A stretch of 64,000 nucleotides of DNA from Epiperipatus broadwayi (Eukaryota; Onychophora; Udeonychophora; Euonychophora; Peripatidae): contig JAQFVV010006310.1 of the NCBI GenBank assembly GCA_028023455.1, forward strand, positions 2,110,001 to 2,174,000, given 5' to 3'. Shown piece by piece: positions 47,327 through 59,154 of the stretch (position 1 is the first letter of the stretch; each line of letters opens with the position of its first letter). The notes beneath the pieces were generated by a model. The model saw nothing but the letters and a program-made list of their open reading frames with translations, had not been told where the DNA came from and made no database searches. The translations under genes and the position numbers were made by a program.

Positions 47327-48688
47327 ATGCCACTACCAATGCAGCTACCATTCTTCCAGAGTGCTGTTGAACCTATGCAAATTGATGCTCATCTGAAAGA
47401 AAATGATAATACAAAAGATTCTTATATTTGTTGATAATATCACTTTGGATTTGGAAATGTACACATCTAGTTACACAGGTTTAGCAAAGTTGAGTAGATT
47501 AATATATATTGCAGATCATTGTCCTACTTTGAGGATTGAAGCCTTATTTATGGCCCTACAGTATATTGAGACAACATATAATACAACATTGTATCAACAG
47601 ATCCACAGAAAGTTACAAGATTCATTCAGTGGTAACATACTTTCAGATGTAACAAGAAGTGCCACCACCATACCACCATTAGATACTCAGTGGATGGAAA
47701 TAACTCCCAAAAAGGTAGATTTAAAATTAAAAAACTTGATACAGATTTGAAAAACTATAAAAGTAATTCAATTAAAGAAAGTATTCACAGAGACTGTGAT
47801 GACTCTGGAGATCATTATTTAGACTGTGGAGATCTTAGCATTGCATTAAAGTGTTATTGATGAGCAAGAGATTACTGTATAAGTGGCAAGAATGTTGTAA
47901 ATATGTGTCTCAATGTTATCAAGATGTTTATTTACAAAATTGGTCATGTTCTTAGTTATGTAAAAAATGCAGAAGCTACACCTGAATTATCTGGCATTCA
48001 TGGTAAAGATAGTAATCAAACAACAATAACCAAATTGAAATGTGCAGCCAGTCTAGCAGAGCTTGCAACAAGGAAATACAGATCTGCGGCAAAGTATTTT
48101 CTTGTGGCTGGTTTAGATCATTGTGATTTTCCAGAGTTACTTTCACCAAATAATGTCACTATTTATGGTGGCCTTTATGCTTTAGCATCATTTGAGAGGC
48201 AAGATTTACAAAATGTTATTTCTAGTAGTTCTTTTAAGTTATTTTTAGAATTAGAGCCTCAGCTAAGAGATATCATATTTAAATTTTATGAGTCCAAATA
48301 TGCATTCTGCGTTAAACTTCTTAATGATATAAAAGATAATTTGTTATTAGATCATACACACAAATCAGGAATAGGGCTCTTATACAATATTTTAGTTCAT
48401 ATTTATCTGCTTATATGAATAAAATGTCCACAGCCTTTAACACTTCTGTGTCTGCATTAGAAGATGAATTGATGCAGCTAATTTTAGAAGGTCAAATAAA
48501 GGTGTGTATTGGTTCCCATAACAATATTTTATATGCAAAAGATATAGATTAGTGTAGCTCAACTTGTGAAAGATCTTTAACTACAGGTAAAGAATACCAA
48601 AGGAAAAACAAAGGCTCTCATTTTAAGGTCTGCCATGCTCAAATCCCAGATATATGTCAAAGTGACTCAAGAAACAGCTGAGCAATGA
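47327..48688 (+). pseudogene. processed pseudogene of COP9 signalosome subunit 1 (CSN1/GPS1)
   Basis: CSN1 is a PCI-domain scaffold subunit of the COP9 signalosome, which removes NEDD8 from cullins. The copy starts at ATG 47327 with MPLPMQLPFFQSAVEPMQID, equivalent to the human N-terminus. It continues in order with [87 protein letters not shown] and [16 protein letters not shown], ending QETAEQ-TGA at 48688. It spans the whole protein (family about 470-490 residues) without introns, so it is a retrocopy. Defects: frameshifts near 47395, 47730, 48350-48365 and 48605; in-frame TGA-TGA after ALKCY (about 47860) and TAG after YAKDID (about 48550); and loss of about ten codons after NLLLD. A 3'UTR-like stretch runs on to an ATTAAA (about 48963) and an A-rich patch near 49005. 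No clear TSD. Confidence 0.93.
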
Positions 48689-48838
48689 TACACAATTTAT
48701 GCTTAGCTTTTTTTCTTGTCCAGTGGTCAAAGCCATTGATTGTTCATTGTAAGTTAAAGAACTTTAACATGGATGATATTAGGGTGACAGAATTGTAACA
48801 GTGCCCAAATAACAATGTTAAATTTTTTTTTGTTTATT

Positions 48839-48864
48839 TGTATATATATATATATATATATATT
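48839..48864. repeat. (TA)n microsatellite
   Basis: About 13 TA units within the sequence that may descend from the CSN1 3' untranslated region. Confidence 0.9.
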
Positions 48865-49161
48865 AGTTGTTGACACTGTGAGTCATCATTTTTACTGCTG
48901 GATATATATAAAATAACCTAAGTTCGTTTATTAAAAAATATTAAATATGTATTTATCACCTGATTAAAGTTGTTTTGTATCAGAACATGTCCAAGAATTT
49001 TTAACAACAACAAAAAAGAAGCAGTAACGATGACTTTTAAAATAAACAAACTGTCTAGTGCCTATGTATTAAGCAAATATCACAAGTGAGTGCTTTTCTT
49101 TAATAGAAATCTTCTGGTTTCCAAATATATATATATGCGCAAAACACAGACATATATATAT

Positions 49162-51046
49162 ATTATAATGGTCACAGAGGATCAGAAGATTTCCAGTCTG
49201 ACCGTATCTGCCACTACAGGGCGCCACCAAGCATTTGAAATGGGAAAATTTAAAGAGTAGGCAGATACGTGCTGTTAAAAATCCAACTTTTATTTTATTG
49301 ACTGTTTGCCCTTGCCATTAGCTCATGGAGTAGCAGAGGTTTTAAACTATATTTATTAAAAAAATAAACTAGATCACTGCCAGTACTAATAACACAACAG
49401 ATTTTATTAATGCACATTTAAAATTGAGGAATAAATTTATTTCTAGATTTTAACTTTAATTTTTTTAAATTTAAATTACTATTTTAAATAGACGGCACAG
49501 ATGGACATTTAAATTATATTTTACTTTAGCATGTTGAGTATAGATAGGCTACATAGATTTTTTTTCACTTAAAAACTTATCAAAACATTCATTCAATTTC
49601 AGACTAAAAGTTCACAGCCAAACCAATGCCTGCTTCCAGATATATAGTTGCAACCAATGCAATATGAAGATGCTAGCATAAAATCATGCTGACAGGAATG
49701 TGCATCTGACAGCGTGATATTATTTGAAGGACATGATCCTTGTCCAGTACAGGAATGTGCATCTGTCTGACTAAGAAATCATGTATATAAATTAATTAAA
49801 GAGTGCTACATATGGGGGAGAGCGGTCTTTCTGCCGACTTATAATCCCTCCACAGAGCTAGAAGGGGTCAATGGCACAGGAAATACGTCTGTGACCATTG
49901 CAACAATATGACTGCCTCTTTGGGGTCATGCATTCAGTTGGGCACATTGCCCTGTATGCTAAACATGCTTCACATTACATTGATATAAACACCCATATAT
50001 CCCTCCACAAGCATCGTCCTAACTATGAAACAAATAGCCTGAAACTAACCCTTTAAAATAAACATAAACAAATTTAAACATAGTTATTAATTTTTATCCA
50101 TGCAGCTATCCATACCCAACTTTAATTTGATACATTTTAATTTACACAAAACACACAAAAAAAAGAGAAATGGAAATGATTGCTTAAACATATGCATAAA
50201 AAAATATTAATAATTGATTTTGAATTTTTTTAGGTCATATAATTATTCTTATTTTCAGCTATTAATTGCAATTTTAGAAAAGTTCTTATTAGATAGACAC
50301 AAGAGTTCATACTTTATGGATTGAGCAGATTTAGAGGTCCATCTTTGTGATCACTTTTGTAGATTGTTTGTCCTTCTTTGAAATGAAACCACTACTTGCC
50401 ATGCATTTGGTCAGGAACTGTCATCCAGAGGCCTCAGCTGGTTGTCCAGAAAATTAAATTTATTGCAGACTTCCACATCATGAAAATCTGCAATATAGCT
50501 AGATATAACAGTATATTCATAGTCAGCTCTAAGATCCCAATTATAATATTCATTTGGCTTTTATATTTTATTAGCCTCTTATCATCCAATCTTTGGATTC
50601 AAAGAGCAAGACGTCACTAATCCTCTGGTGTTTCAATTACGGTCCATGCAGTCATTTTGTGCTTGCATTGGTCATTTAATTTCTTTTTACTCTTTTACCA
50701 TTTAATTTATTTTAAGTGCCCCAAGGGCTAGTTTGCTTTAGAACAATCATTTAATTAATAAAACAATCATTTCCAATTTCTAAGATTATAGAAATCAACA
50801 CTATTTCTATTTTCAAAAATATCAAATCTTTACATCTTTACTTTTTTACAAAAAAAAATACTTTCAAATACTTTCATTTTTAAAAGTTTTTAAAGTTTCC
50901 CATCTGTGCGATATATATACATTAAATATAACTTTCAATTTTCAGTTTTTAAGTAAGTTTTTTTTTTTTTTTTAATAAACCAATTTTTATTTATGTCTTT
51001 TTATTTTAATTTTAAAATAATGTAATGGCAAATTATATACCATTAC
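49162..51046 (+). repeat. 1.9-kb repeat, copy 1
   Basis: It begins ATTATAATGGTCAC beside a (TA)n tract and ends in the hairpin TGTAATGG...CCATTACA. The whole unit recurs at 51558-53462 with an offset of about 2,397-2,410 bp and very few differences. Inside, GGCACAGATGG (about 49494) and CCATCTGTGCG (about 50903) form an inverted pair. ACAGGAATGTGCATCTG occurs twice (about 49692 and 49750). On the minus strand the first 100 bp contain CCAGGTTCAAAT in copy 2 and the equivalent here, a B-box/T-arm-like motif. Short frames such as 50396-50620 are the same in both copies only because the DNA is duplicated. I recognise no protein with confidence. Confidence 0.85.
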
Positions 51047-51557
51047 ATATCAGTAAACTTCCTCAAAAAACAAAAACATTTAAAAAAAAAAGAATTTACT
51101 TAGTGTTAGTAATGACGTTTCATGAATTGATTATACTAAACTTTTTTTTTTTTTAAGAAGACAAAACTTTGGTTAGTAATTAAAAAGACAAAACTTTGGT
51201 TAGTAATCAAAAGAAAATAAATGCTGACTATTCTTTCCTTTCAACCCAGCTAAGATTTACACCTCCTCCTTCAAGGGTTTCCTTTTTCTTACATTTCATT
51301 ATTAACTTAGGCAAGTTAAACGGTTGGATTTCAAATAAGACCTTTTTTTTAAAAAAAAAAATCATTTATATTAACTATTATGTTTTTATTCCTCGCATTT
51401 ATTTCTACATATGCGCAATTTTCTTACTGGCAGTACTTTTTACAAGAATATTCAAACTATAGCTTTATATAATATAGATAAAAAATATTTCACTTTAAAA
51501 ACAAATTTGCTCAGGGTATTTGTGGTTTATTAAACATCGTGCCATGTTGGGAGTCCA
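51047..51557. other. spacer between the two 1.9-kb repeats
   Basis: Single-copy sequence as far as I can see. It holds a 27-bp tandem pair with GACAAAACTTTGGTTAGTAA at about 51160 and 51187, and several A/T homopolymers. The frame at 51196-51462 has no recognisable motif. Confidence 0.6.
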
Positions 51558-53462
51558 ATTATAATGGTCACGGAGGATCTGAAGATTTCCAGTCTCATCG
51601 TATCTGCCGCTACAGAGCGCCACCAGGCATTTGAACCTGGAAAATTTATAGAGTAGGCAGATACACGCTGTTAAAAATCCAACTTTTATTTTATTGACCA
51701 TTTGCCCTTGCCACTAGCTCATGGAGTAGCAGAGTTTTAAAACATAAAAGTATATTTTTAATAAAGATTAAAAAGAATAAACTAGATGACTGCCAGTACT
51801 AATAACACAACGGATTTTATTAATGCACATTTAAAATTGAGGAATAAATTTATTTTTAGATTTTAACATTAATTTTTTTAAATTTAAATTACTATTTTAA
51901 ATAGACCGCACAGATGGACATTTAAATTATATTTTACTTTAGAAATTTGAGAATAAAAAGGCTAAATAGATTTTTTACAAAAAAAAAAATAAAACATTCA
52001 TTCAATCTCAGACTAAAAGTTTGTAGCCAAACCAATGCCTGCTTCCAGATATATAGTTGCAACCAATGCAATATGAAGATGCTAGCATAAAATCACGCAG
52101 ACAGGAATGTGCATCTGACAGCGTGATATTATTTGAAGGACATGATCCTTGTCCAGTACAGGAATGTGCATCTGTCTGACTAAGAAATCATGTATATAAA
52201 TTAATTAAAGAGTGCTACATATGGGGGAGAGCGGTCTTTCTGCCGACTTATAATCCCTCCACAGAGCTAGAAGGGGTCAATGGTGCAGGAAATATGTCTG
52301 TGACCATTGCAATGATATGACTGCCTCTTTGGGGTCATGCATTCAGTTGGGCATGTTGCCCTGTATGCTAAACATGCTTCACATTACATTGATATAAACA
52401 CCCATATATCCCTCCACAAGCATCGTCCTAACTATGAAACAAATAGTCTGAAACTAACCCTTTAAAATAAACATAAACAAATTTAAACATAGTTATTAAT
52501 TTTTATCCATGCAGCTATCCATACCCAACTTTAATTTGATACATTTTAATTTACACATAACACACAAAAAAAAAGAGAAATGGAAATGATTGCTTAAACA
52601 TATGCATAAAAAAATATTAATAATTGATTTTGAATTTTTTTAGGTCAGATAATTGTTCTTATTTTCAGCTATTAATTGCAATTTTAGAAAAGTTCTTATT
52701 AGATAGACACAAGAGTTCATACTTTATGGATTGAGCAGATTTAGAGGTCCATCTTTGTGATCACTTTTGTAGATTGTTTGTCCTTCTTTGAAATGAAACC
52801 ACTACTTGCCATGCATTTGGTCAGGAACTGTCATCCAGAGGCCTCAGCTGGTTGTCCGGAAAATTAAATTTATTGCAGACTTCCACATCATGAAAATCTG
52901 CAATATAGCTAGATATAACAGTATATTCATAGTCAGCTCTAAGATCCCAATTATAATATTCATTTGGCTTTTATATTTTATTAGCCTCTTATCATCCAAT
53001 CTTTGGATTCAATGAGCAAGATGTCACTAATCCTCTGGTGTTTCAATTATAGTCCATGCTGTCATTTCATGCTTGCATTGGTCATTTAATTTCTTTTTAT
53101 TCTCTTACCATTTAATTTATTTTAAGTGCCCCAAGGGCTAGTTTGCTTTAGAACAATCATTTAATTAATAAAACAATCATTTCCAATTTCTAAGATTATA
53201 GAAATCAACACTATTTCTATTTTCAAAAATATCAAATCTTTACATCTTTACTTTTTTACAAAAAAAAATACTTTCAAATACTTTCATTTTTAAAAGTTTT
53301 TAAAGTTTCCCATCTGTACGATATATATATATATATATGTTAAACAACATTTAATTTTCAGTTTTTAAGTTAAGTTTTTTTTCTTTTTAATAAACCAATT
53401 TTTATTTATGTCTTTTTATTTTAATTTTAAAATAATGTAACGGCAAATTATATACCATTACA
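51558..53462 (+). repeat. 1.9-kb repeat, copy 2
   Basis: Same content as 49162-51046 in the same orientation. Differences are scattered substitutions (for example CGGAGG for CAGAGG near the start and GGTGCAGG for GGCACAGG) plus small indels. Its 3' end TGTAACGG...CCATTACA abuts a (TA)n tract, and its 5' end abuts non-repetitive DNA. The high identity shows recent duplication or two recent insertions of one element. Confidence 0.85.
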
Positions 53463-54085
53463 ATATATATATATATAGTGTAATTAAAAAACTCTTAATA
53501 TACATTATATGCTTGCATAAACTATGCTAGTGTATTATGTAAGTATGCACTTAAATTATAAATGTATGTATAATAATGCTAATTAAATCTATGTAAAAAT
53601 ATTTAACTTAAAGTTGTTCTTTCCAGTGATTTATTCATCAATCATAATAATTATCTAATTTTCTGAATCACAAATTGTTTATTCTAAAGTCCACTGTTGC
53701 TCTCTATGATGATATTAGTCTTTTTCAAAGAAATGTGCCAGATTATGGCTGAGCATCTAGAGAAAAAGTTTAGAATGAATAGTTGACATGCTTCTTGACT
53801 TTTTTTATATGGGATGTTGTGATTTCATGATTTTGGAAAGTTTTGATACACCTATGATGATTAAGCACATTGTTCTATTTTGTCTTGGTTTTTAAAAATT
53901 GTGGCAATGGCAAATATGGATAAAGCCATAGAAGAACAGATATCATGATTTCCTTCTTCTTTTTCTAGACAACTTAAGATATCTATTTCTGCTGTTAAGT
54001 TCAGAGATTTTCTTGATCTTTTATGGCCATATTAATTTCAGCCATGATTCTAATTGATAATGTAAACAGAATTGCTAAAAATATC
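53463..54085. other. no gene seen
   Basis: A (TA)n tract at the start, then AT-rich sequence without supported features. Confidence 0.5.
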
Positions 54086-54087
54086 TA

Positions 54088-54425
54088 TTCTAATGTGTAA
54101 GATGAAATACTTCTAAATAAGTGGTTCAAACCCACATCAGTATAATATGTGAAATAAAGTGAAAATACTCCCATATAAGTGACTCAAAACTGCATCTATC
54201 TAATAGAAAAGATGAAATACTTTTAAATAAGTGGTTCAAACCTGCATCTATATAATATGTGAAATAAAATAAAAATACCCCCATATAAGTGACTCAAAAC
54301 TGCATCTATCTAATGTGTAAAGTGAAATACTTCTAAATGAGTGATTCAAACCTGCATCTGTATAATATATGAATTTTGAAATGCAAATGCTTCAAATAAA
54401 TGACTCAAAACCACATCTACATAAT
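54088..54425. repeat. minisatellite, 110-bp period made of two ~55-bp half-units
   Basis: TAATGTGTAA/TAATAGAAAA at 54091, 54201 and 54311 marks an exact 110-bp period over about three units. Each unit has two related halves, with AAGTGGTTCAAACCTGCATC and AAGTGACTCAAAACTGCATC (near-identical blocks). Confidence 0.9.
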
Positions 54426-54473
54426 CTGAGTAGTAAAATTAAAGATGTTTTTATAGGATATATGTCAACTGAA

Positions 54474-54618
54474 ACTGCTTCTACAAACTTAAATTAAAAT
54501 CCAATGCTTCTACAAACTTGAATTAAAATCAAATGCTTCTATATACATGGACTGAAATCAAATGCTTCTATATAGATGGACCAAAATCAAATGCTCCTAT
54601 ACCCATGGATATGCATCT
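54474..54618. repeat. minisatellite, 29-bp period, about five units
   Basis: AATGCTTCTA-type starts at about 54474, 54503, 54532, 54561 and 54590 are each 29 bp apart. Each unit ends in AAAATCA-like sequence. It follows the 110-bp array closely, and the GCTTCTA motif suggests one grew out of the other. Confidence 0.9.
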
Positions 54619-55539
54619 ACACACATGATGAAACTCCAATCAAAAAGGATAATTCCCAATCATGGAGGATCAAGAAGAAGAACCATGATGTACACATGGA
54701 TATGACGGCAGCCACAGTAGAGACTATCAATATACTTTTTTTTTTCAGTTTAAGAACTTAATACCCAAATATTATTAGTGTTAAATAAATTGTTACAAAA
54801 AATACCTCTTGTTCATTTCAATTTGCATCATTCATAAATTAATGTGCTGATTCACAAGAATCTCATGTCACCTGAGCTATGTCCAGAATAACTCAACATG
54901 GGTAAGTAAGGTTATGGTGAGATGGAACTCTAGTGGCATCATTTGGGAAATCAAACACATAAATTTCTAGATGTTTTTAATCTCTATGGCATTACATCCT
55001 CTGATAAGCAGGAAACATTGTTGTAGGGGGGAGTGACATTAGCATTGGGGAATGCCAATTGGTAGTTTCTTCCTTCAATATGCTCATCAGGAAATAAAAG
55101 TATCCAAAAGAAGGGTAATAGGCCCATCAGGTTACAATATATTCTTTATGTTGTTTTTTGCTTTTTATCAAAATATTTATATCCATCATATTATGACCAT
55201 TCACTAGTGTAAAAGGTAAAACCACTCTCTTTCACTATGCATGCATTTATTCCAATTCTAAAAGAAAACATGAAAAGAATATACTAGAGATGAGTTTTGT
55301 TGTGATTATGCAAAACAATTTATGAAACTCAAGTATATCCACACATAGAATATTCTGGTTCATTATTTCATTTATTAGATATTTTATGATGTTATCTTTT
55401 AGCTTCTATAGAAAACTTTTTTAAAGATTATAACACCAAGTCTAATTGCAGCTCCATTCTGCTGTTACTTTTAGTAAGTTAAAGTATGGGGTATTTTATG
55501 ATAGTGAAATAATTACAGCAATTAAATGAGTTCTATGTG
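54619..55539. other. no gene identified
   Basis: Slightly less AT-rich than average, with no recognisable frame. It may hold an unclassified old repeat around 54840-55140. Confidence 0.35.
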
Positions 55540-55780
55540 GAACTGATATTTAATTAATTTATTGACTTATAGTAGGACTTGGACCCCCTGCTGATATAAC
55601 ATAAAGCTATTAGAAAAAATATTTTTAAAATGCCCCTAAAATTCTAAAAATACAGTAGTTAGATCATAAGACCAATCAATATATTCTTCAACTTGCTAGA
55701 TGTATACATTCATTGTTGTAATATCACATCTTCATGGTTAGATATATAAAACAAATGAATAATAAAAGATTTATAAATAA
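55540..55780 (+). repeat. dispersed repeat, diverged copy paired with 14400-14650
   Basis: Aligns in order with 14400-14650 over about 240 bp (see that entry). No LINE C-terminal motif follows it here. Confidence 0.6.
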
Positions 55781-56165
55781 CTATGATAACTCCCTCACTG
55801 AAATGCAATAAATTAAAGATAATAATACTTTATATTTGGAGCAAACAATGAATTATTAAATACAACCTAATGCATTTTTCTTGCTGGTCATTCTTTCCAA
55901 AAACAACCATTATATTAAAAAAATGACAAAAAATAGAAAAAAAAATTATATCTTTAAGATGTTCTAAAATGCATTTAACTGAACACCATGAGTTTTTAAT
56001 CACTGAGTGTACAATGTACATTATTAATAAACTAGATCTTTTAATTTTATATTTACTGCCATTATATTCATTGCAAATAATCTAAACTTTTTTAATACTA
56101 GAAATTTGACCAAATATATTTTCTATCATATTGTAGGATCTCATTTAATTTTATTAAATACACAC
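55781..56165. other. no gene seen
   Basis: AT-rich sequence with no supported features. Confidence 0.5.
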
Positions 56166-56166
56166 A

Positions 56167-56167
56167 A

Positions 56168-56201
<34 letters not shown>
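56167..56201. repeat. (TA)n microsatellite
   Basis: About 17 TA units lying just upstream of the Penelope-like remnant, near its probable 5' truncation point. Confidence 0.95.
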
Positions 56202-56204
<3 letters not shown>

Positions 56205-56316
56205 AAAATGCAAGTTAAAAAACTTGCTATATATATCCAGATATGAAGATACATTTCTTAATAATATAAATAGTCAAAATAAAAGTCATAGATCAATTCA
56301 TAGATCACATGACCCT

Positions 56317-57410
56317 ATCTCTTAAGCTTGTATGTTAATATATATTACCAAGGTATTAAAATTTATTACAGGTATGTTGATGATGTTTTTGTTTGTGGAA
56401 GTTTAGATATCATAAATTTGTTATTTAATGAATTAAATAGTCTAGAAGGTTTAAAATGGAGTAAATCTTTTGAAGAAAAAACGTCAATTAAATATTTAGA
56501 TATTAAAGTTACTCGTAATAAAAATAAATTAGATTATTGTATGGTAATAAAAGATATTGAAAAAAAGAAGATATATTTCTTGGTATTCAAATGTGCCAAT
56601 AGTACATAAATTATCCAGTTTAAAATCATTTTATTTAGAAATAATAAGTTATGTAAATATAGTTCTGATAAAATAAGTAACATAAATGTATTTACTATGG
56701 ATTTGTTAAATATTGGATATTATCATAAATTTTATTTATAATATTGTTACTAAGTTTAATAATAATAGTAAAATTTTAAATGCTATAGATATTGATAAAA
56801 TAAAATATACTTGGATATCAATACCATTTATTTGTAATGAACAAGTAAAATTTATAAACAGATATATAAAAATATATGTCGAGTCGCATTTTATACTACT
56901 CCTAATTTAAATAGATTAATAAATAATTCAAAAAATAGATGTAGTATTTTAAATCAAAGTTGTGCAATATATAAATGGCTGTGTGTTTGTGGAAAGACAT
57001 ATATAGGTGAATCTCAATGTACATTGGAGAAAAGATCAAGGGAGCATATGTTGTTATATAAACAAGTACAAAAATCAAGACAAGAGAATGTTAGAAATGA
57101 TGACCTATCACCGTCCGTATTTTTTGATCATAATGTAACATGTAATTATGTTTTTGATTTTGATTTTAATAAAGTTAAGATTTTGTGTGTTGAAAGAAAT
57201 AATAATAAACGCAAAATTAAAAAAGCTATGTTAATAAAAAGTGAAAAGCATCATTTGATAAATAAACAGGTTGCCAATATAAAAATTAATGAATTGTGGG
57301 AAATTGATGTATGACGTATTACTTTTTGTTTACATTTGTAATGGTTTTTTGTAATACAATTTGAATCTAGTTGATAATAACTACATAAATAGTTGAAAGT
57401 ACTTCTATTA
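56317..57410 (+). mobile_element. Penelope-like element: RT end plus GIY-YIG endonuclease, degenerate
   Basis: Penelope-like elements encode a telomerase-related RT and a GIY-YIG endonuclease. Here YYRYVDDVFVCG (from about 56364) carries the intact catalytic YVDD, and SIKYLDIKVTRNKNKLDY follows. After frameshifts come VPIVHKLSSLKSFYLEIISY (about 56600), CKYSSDKISNINVFTMDLLN (about 56650) and KYTWISIPFICNEQ (about 56805). A frame open from 56841 to the stop at 57314 gives NRCSILNQSCAIYKWLCVCG (ending about 56993), then KTYIGE and REHM (the GIY-YIG core and its R...H), then FFDHNVTCNYVFDFDFNKVK and ILCVERNNNKRKIKKAM. At least three frameshifts break the RT. Most RT motifs before YVDD are missing, so the copy is 5'-truncated. 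The 3' region holds TTGATAAT, the stem AACTA/TAGTT (57379-57394) and GAAAG, like the tail at 33590-33826. Confidence 0.88.
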
Positions 57411-59154
57411 AATTGTGGTATATATTTGTATATTTTATTATAATTGGAATACAGACATTGATTAATAATTATATATATATATTAAACACACACAAACTGA
57501 TTTAATATTTAAACCAGCAGACTTACATTAAAGTTCATTCTCAATTGACCATAGTAGCTATAAGAATAATTTGATTTCTAACATTATATAAATAATATGT
57601 GGAAATTATCTGGAATCAAGTTTATTTTTGCTATTATTGATTAATTGGATTGAAATAGCTGATAAATAAAAATTTTGTAATCTTTTATATATATTTTGTT
57701 GAAACAAATTGTATTTAAGAAAGGTCTGACTAAAGTTTCTATCAGTAACTTTCTTCTATTTTAATTTATTATAAAATTGCTTTGCATATTTAAGCAGGGC
57801 ATATTTATTGTAAACCTTACTTATTATAATCAGTAAATATATAAAAATGAATGGAAATAACTGATTCAAAAAAATCACTCTTAGCTTTTATGTCAAAAAG
57901 TCATTTCTCTTCAATTTTATTTTATTTCATTTTTTCAACAGTAATAATGATTTATTTTTAATACTTTGTATGATAAAGCATATAATGGTCTTATTTGCTC
58001 ATGTGTTTTTCATGATTGTATTTTTTTTTTAATGAAAAAACTTATTCACCATCAAATATTTATGTTCTTGACAAATTTTACTATAAATATAGGTTAATTA
58101 AATCAAAATAATCTTGAAAATTAAAATTAACTTCATAAATAAAAAAAGATTAATAAACAAAAATAAGTAATCAAAACAAAAGATTTCATTTAAACCCCCC
58201 AAGCTATATATTTAATGAATAAAACACATTCTTCATGCAATCTGAATGTTTAAAACAAATTTTATTAATGTATAAGTTAAAACAAAAGCAGCTTCCCACT
58301 TTAGTACTATCAATGATTATTCAACTTTACTGTAGATGGCACACTAAAGATGAAAGCTATTTTAGCTTTTTAATCAGCTTATTATAAATCTACTGATATA
58401 AAAGTATAGTTTAATGTTCTCATTTGCAAAAGTAAGGTGAATTGGAAGATAATCTGCTAACAACTCGAGTTTAAAGTATTTTATTTTTTTGTGGGTATGA
58501 AAAACTTTCTAAATACTAAAATTAAACAAGGTAAGGATATAAATATAAGCATATTTAATGTAGAATTTATAATTGCTAGTCTTAAATCTCAATAGATGTG
58601 TGTATATATATATATATATTGTAACCTAGTGTTATAAACACTTGGTCTATTTAGCATCGTTTCCATAGGAAAACAATGCTATCTTTTTTCTAGAAAATAA
58701 AGAAATAAAATAGTAATAATATTAAGTGATTAATAAAGTATTCTAGTTACTCACTTTAACGTATTTTAAGCAAATAACTAAAAAATTTAGTAATTTGATG
58801 TCATTTTGAAAAAGAGCATGAATAATTTAATTAAAAATATTAACCATAAGAGCAATTCAATATAGTATAAAAGCATATATTATAAACAGTAATTGATTTT
58901 AGATGGGTAGAGGGGGGGGGGATTAACGAATGTCTTATCATAACACACAATAGCTTCTGGTAATTTTATTTTTTAAATTATTTTAGACAATAATGTATAC
59001 AGAAATATACACCACTAATAAACATTGTCAATTAAATGTATTTATTATTTTTCATTATTTGTTAAATTACTCTGTAATTCATTTAAACCATACAGAAAAA
59101 TATAACTGTAATAAGTTTTTTTTTCCCCTTTCTTTTGTTTATGTATAATTAAAT
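57411..59154. other. no gene seen
   Basis: AT-rich sequence with a (TA)n tract at about 58601-58619. That tract is followed by TTGTAACC and two imperfect hairpins (CCTAGTGTT/AACACTTGG and AGCATCGTTTCC/GGAAAACAATGCT). G-run at about 58911-58921. Confidence 0.5.

Noticed and set aside
47403-48418. Two separate short genes (115 and 171 codons)
   Set aside because: Both are parts of one CSN1 retropseudogene split by frameshifts and stops.
50396-53015. Apparently conserved 69-74-codon frame present twice
   Set aside because: Its conservation comes only from the recent duplication of the surrounding 1.9-kb repeat; no motif is recognisable.
49162-53462. A pair of LTRs of one retrovirus-like element
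   Set aside because: The ends are not the usual TG...CA in an obvious way, no primer-binding site or gag-pol sequence lies in the 0.5-kb interval, and no TSD is readable. Left as an unclassified repeat.
54088-54618. CRISPR-like array
   Set aside because: Whole units are repeated without unique spacers and the genome is clearly eukaryotic, so these are minisatellites.
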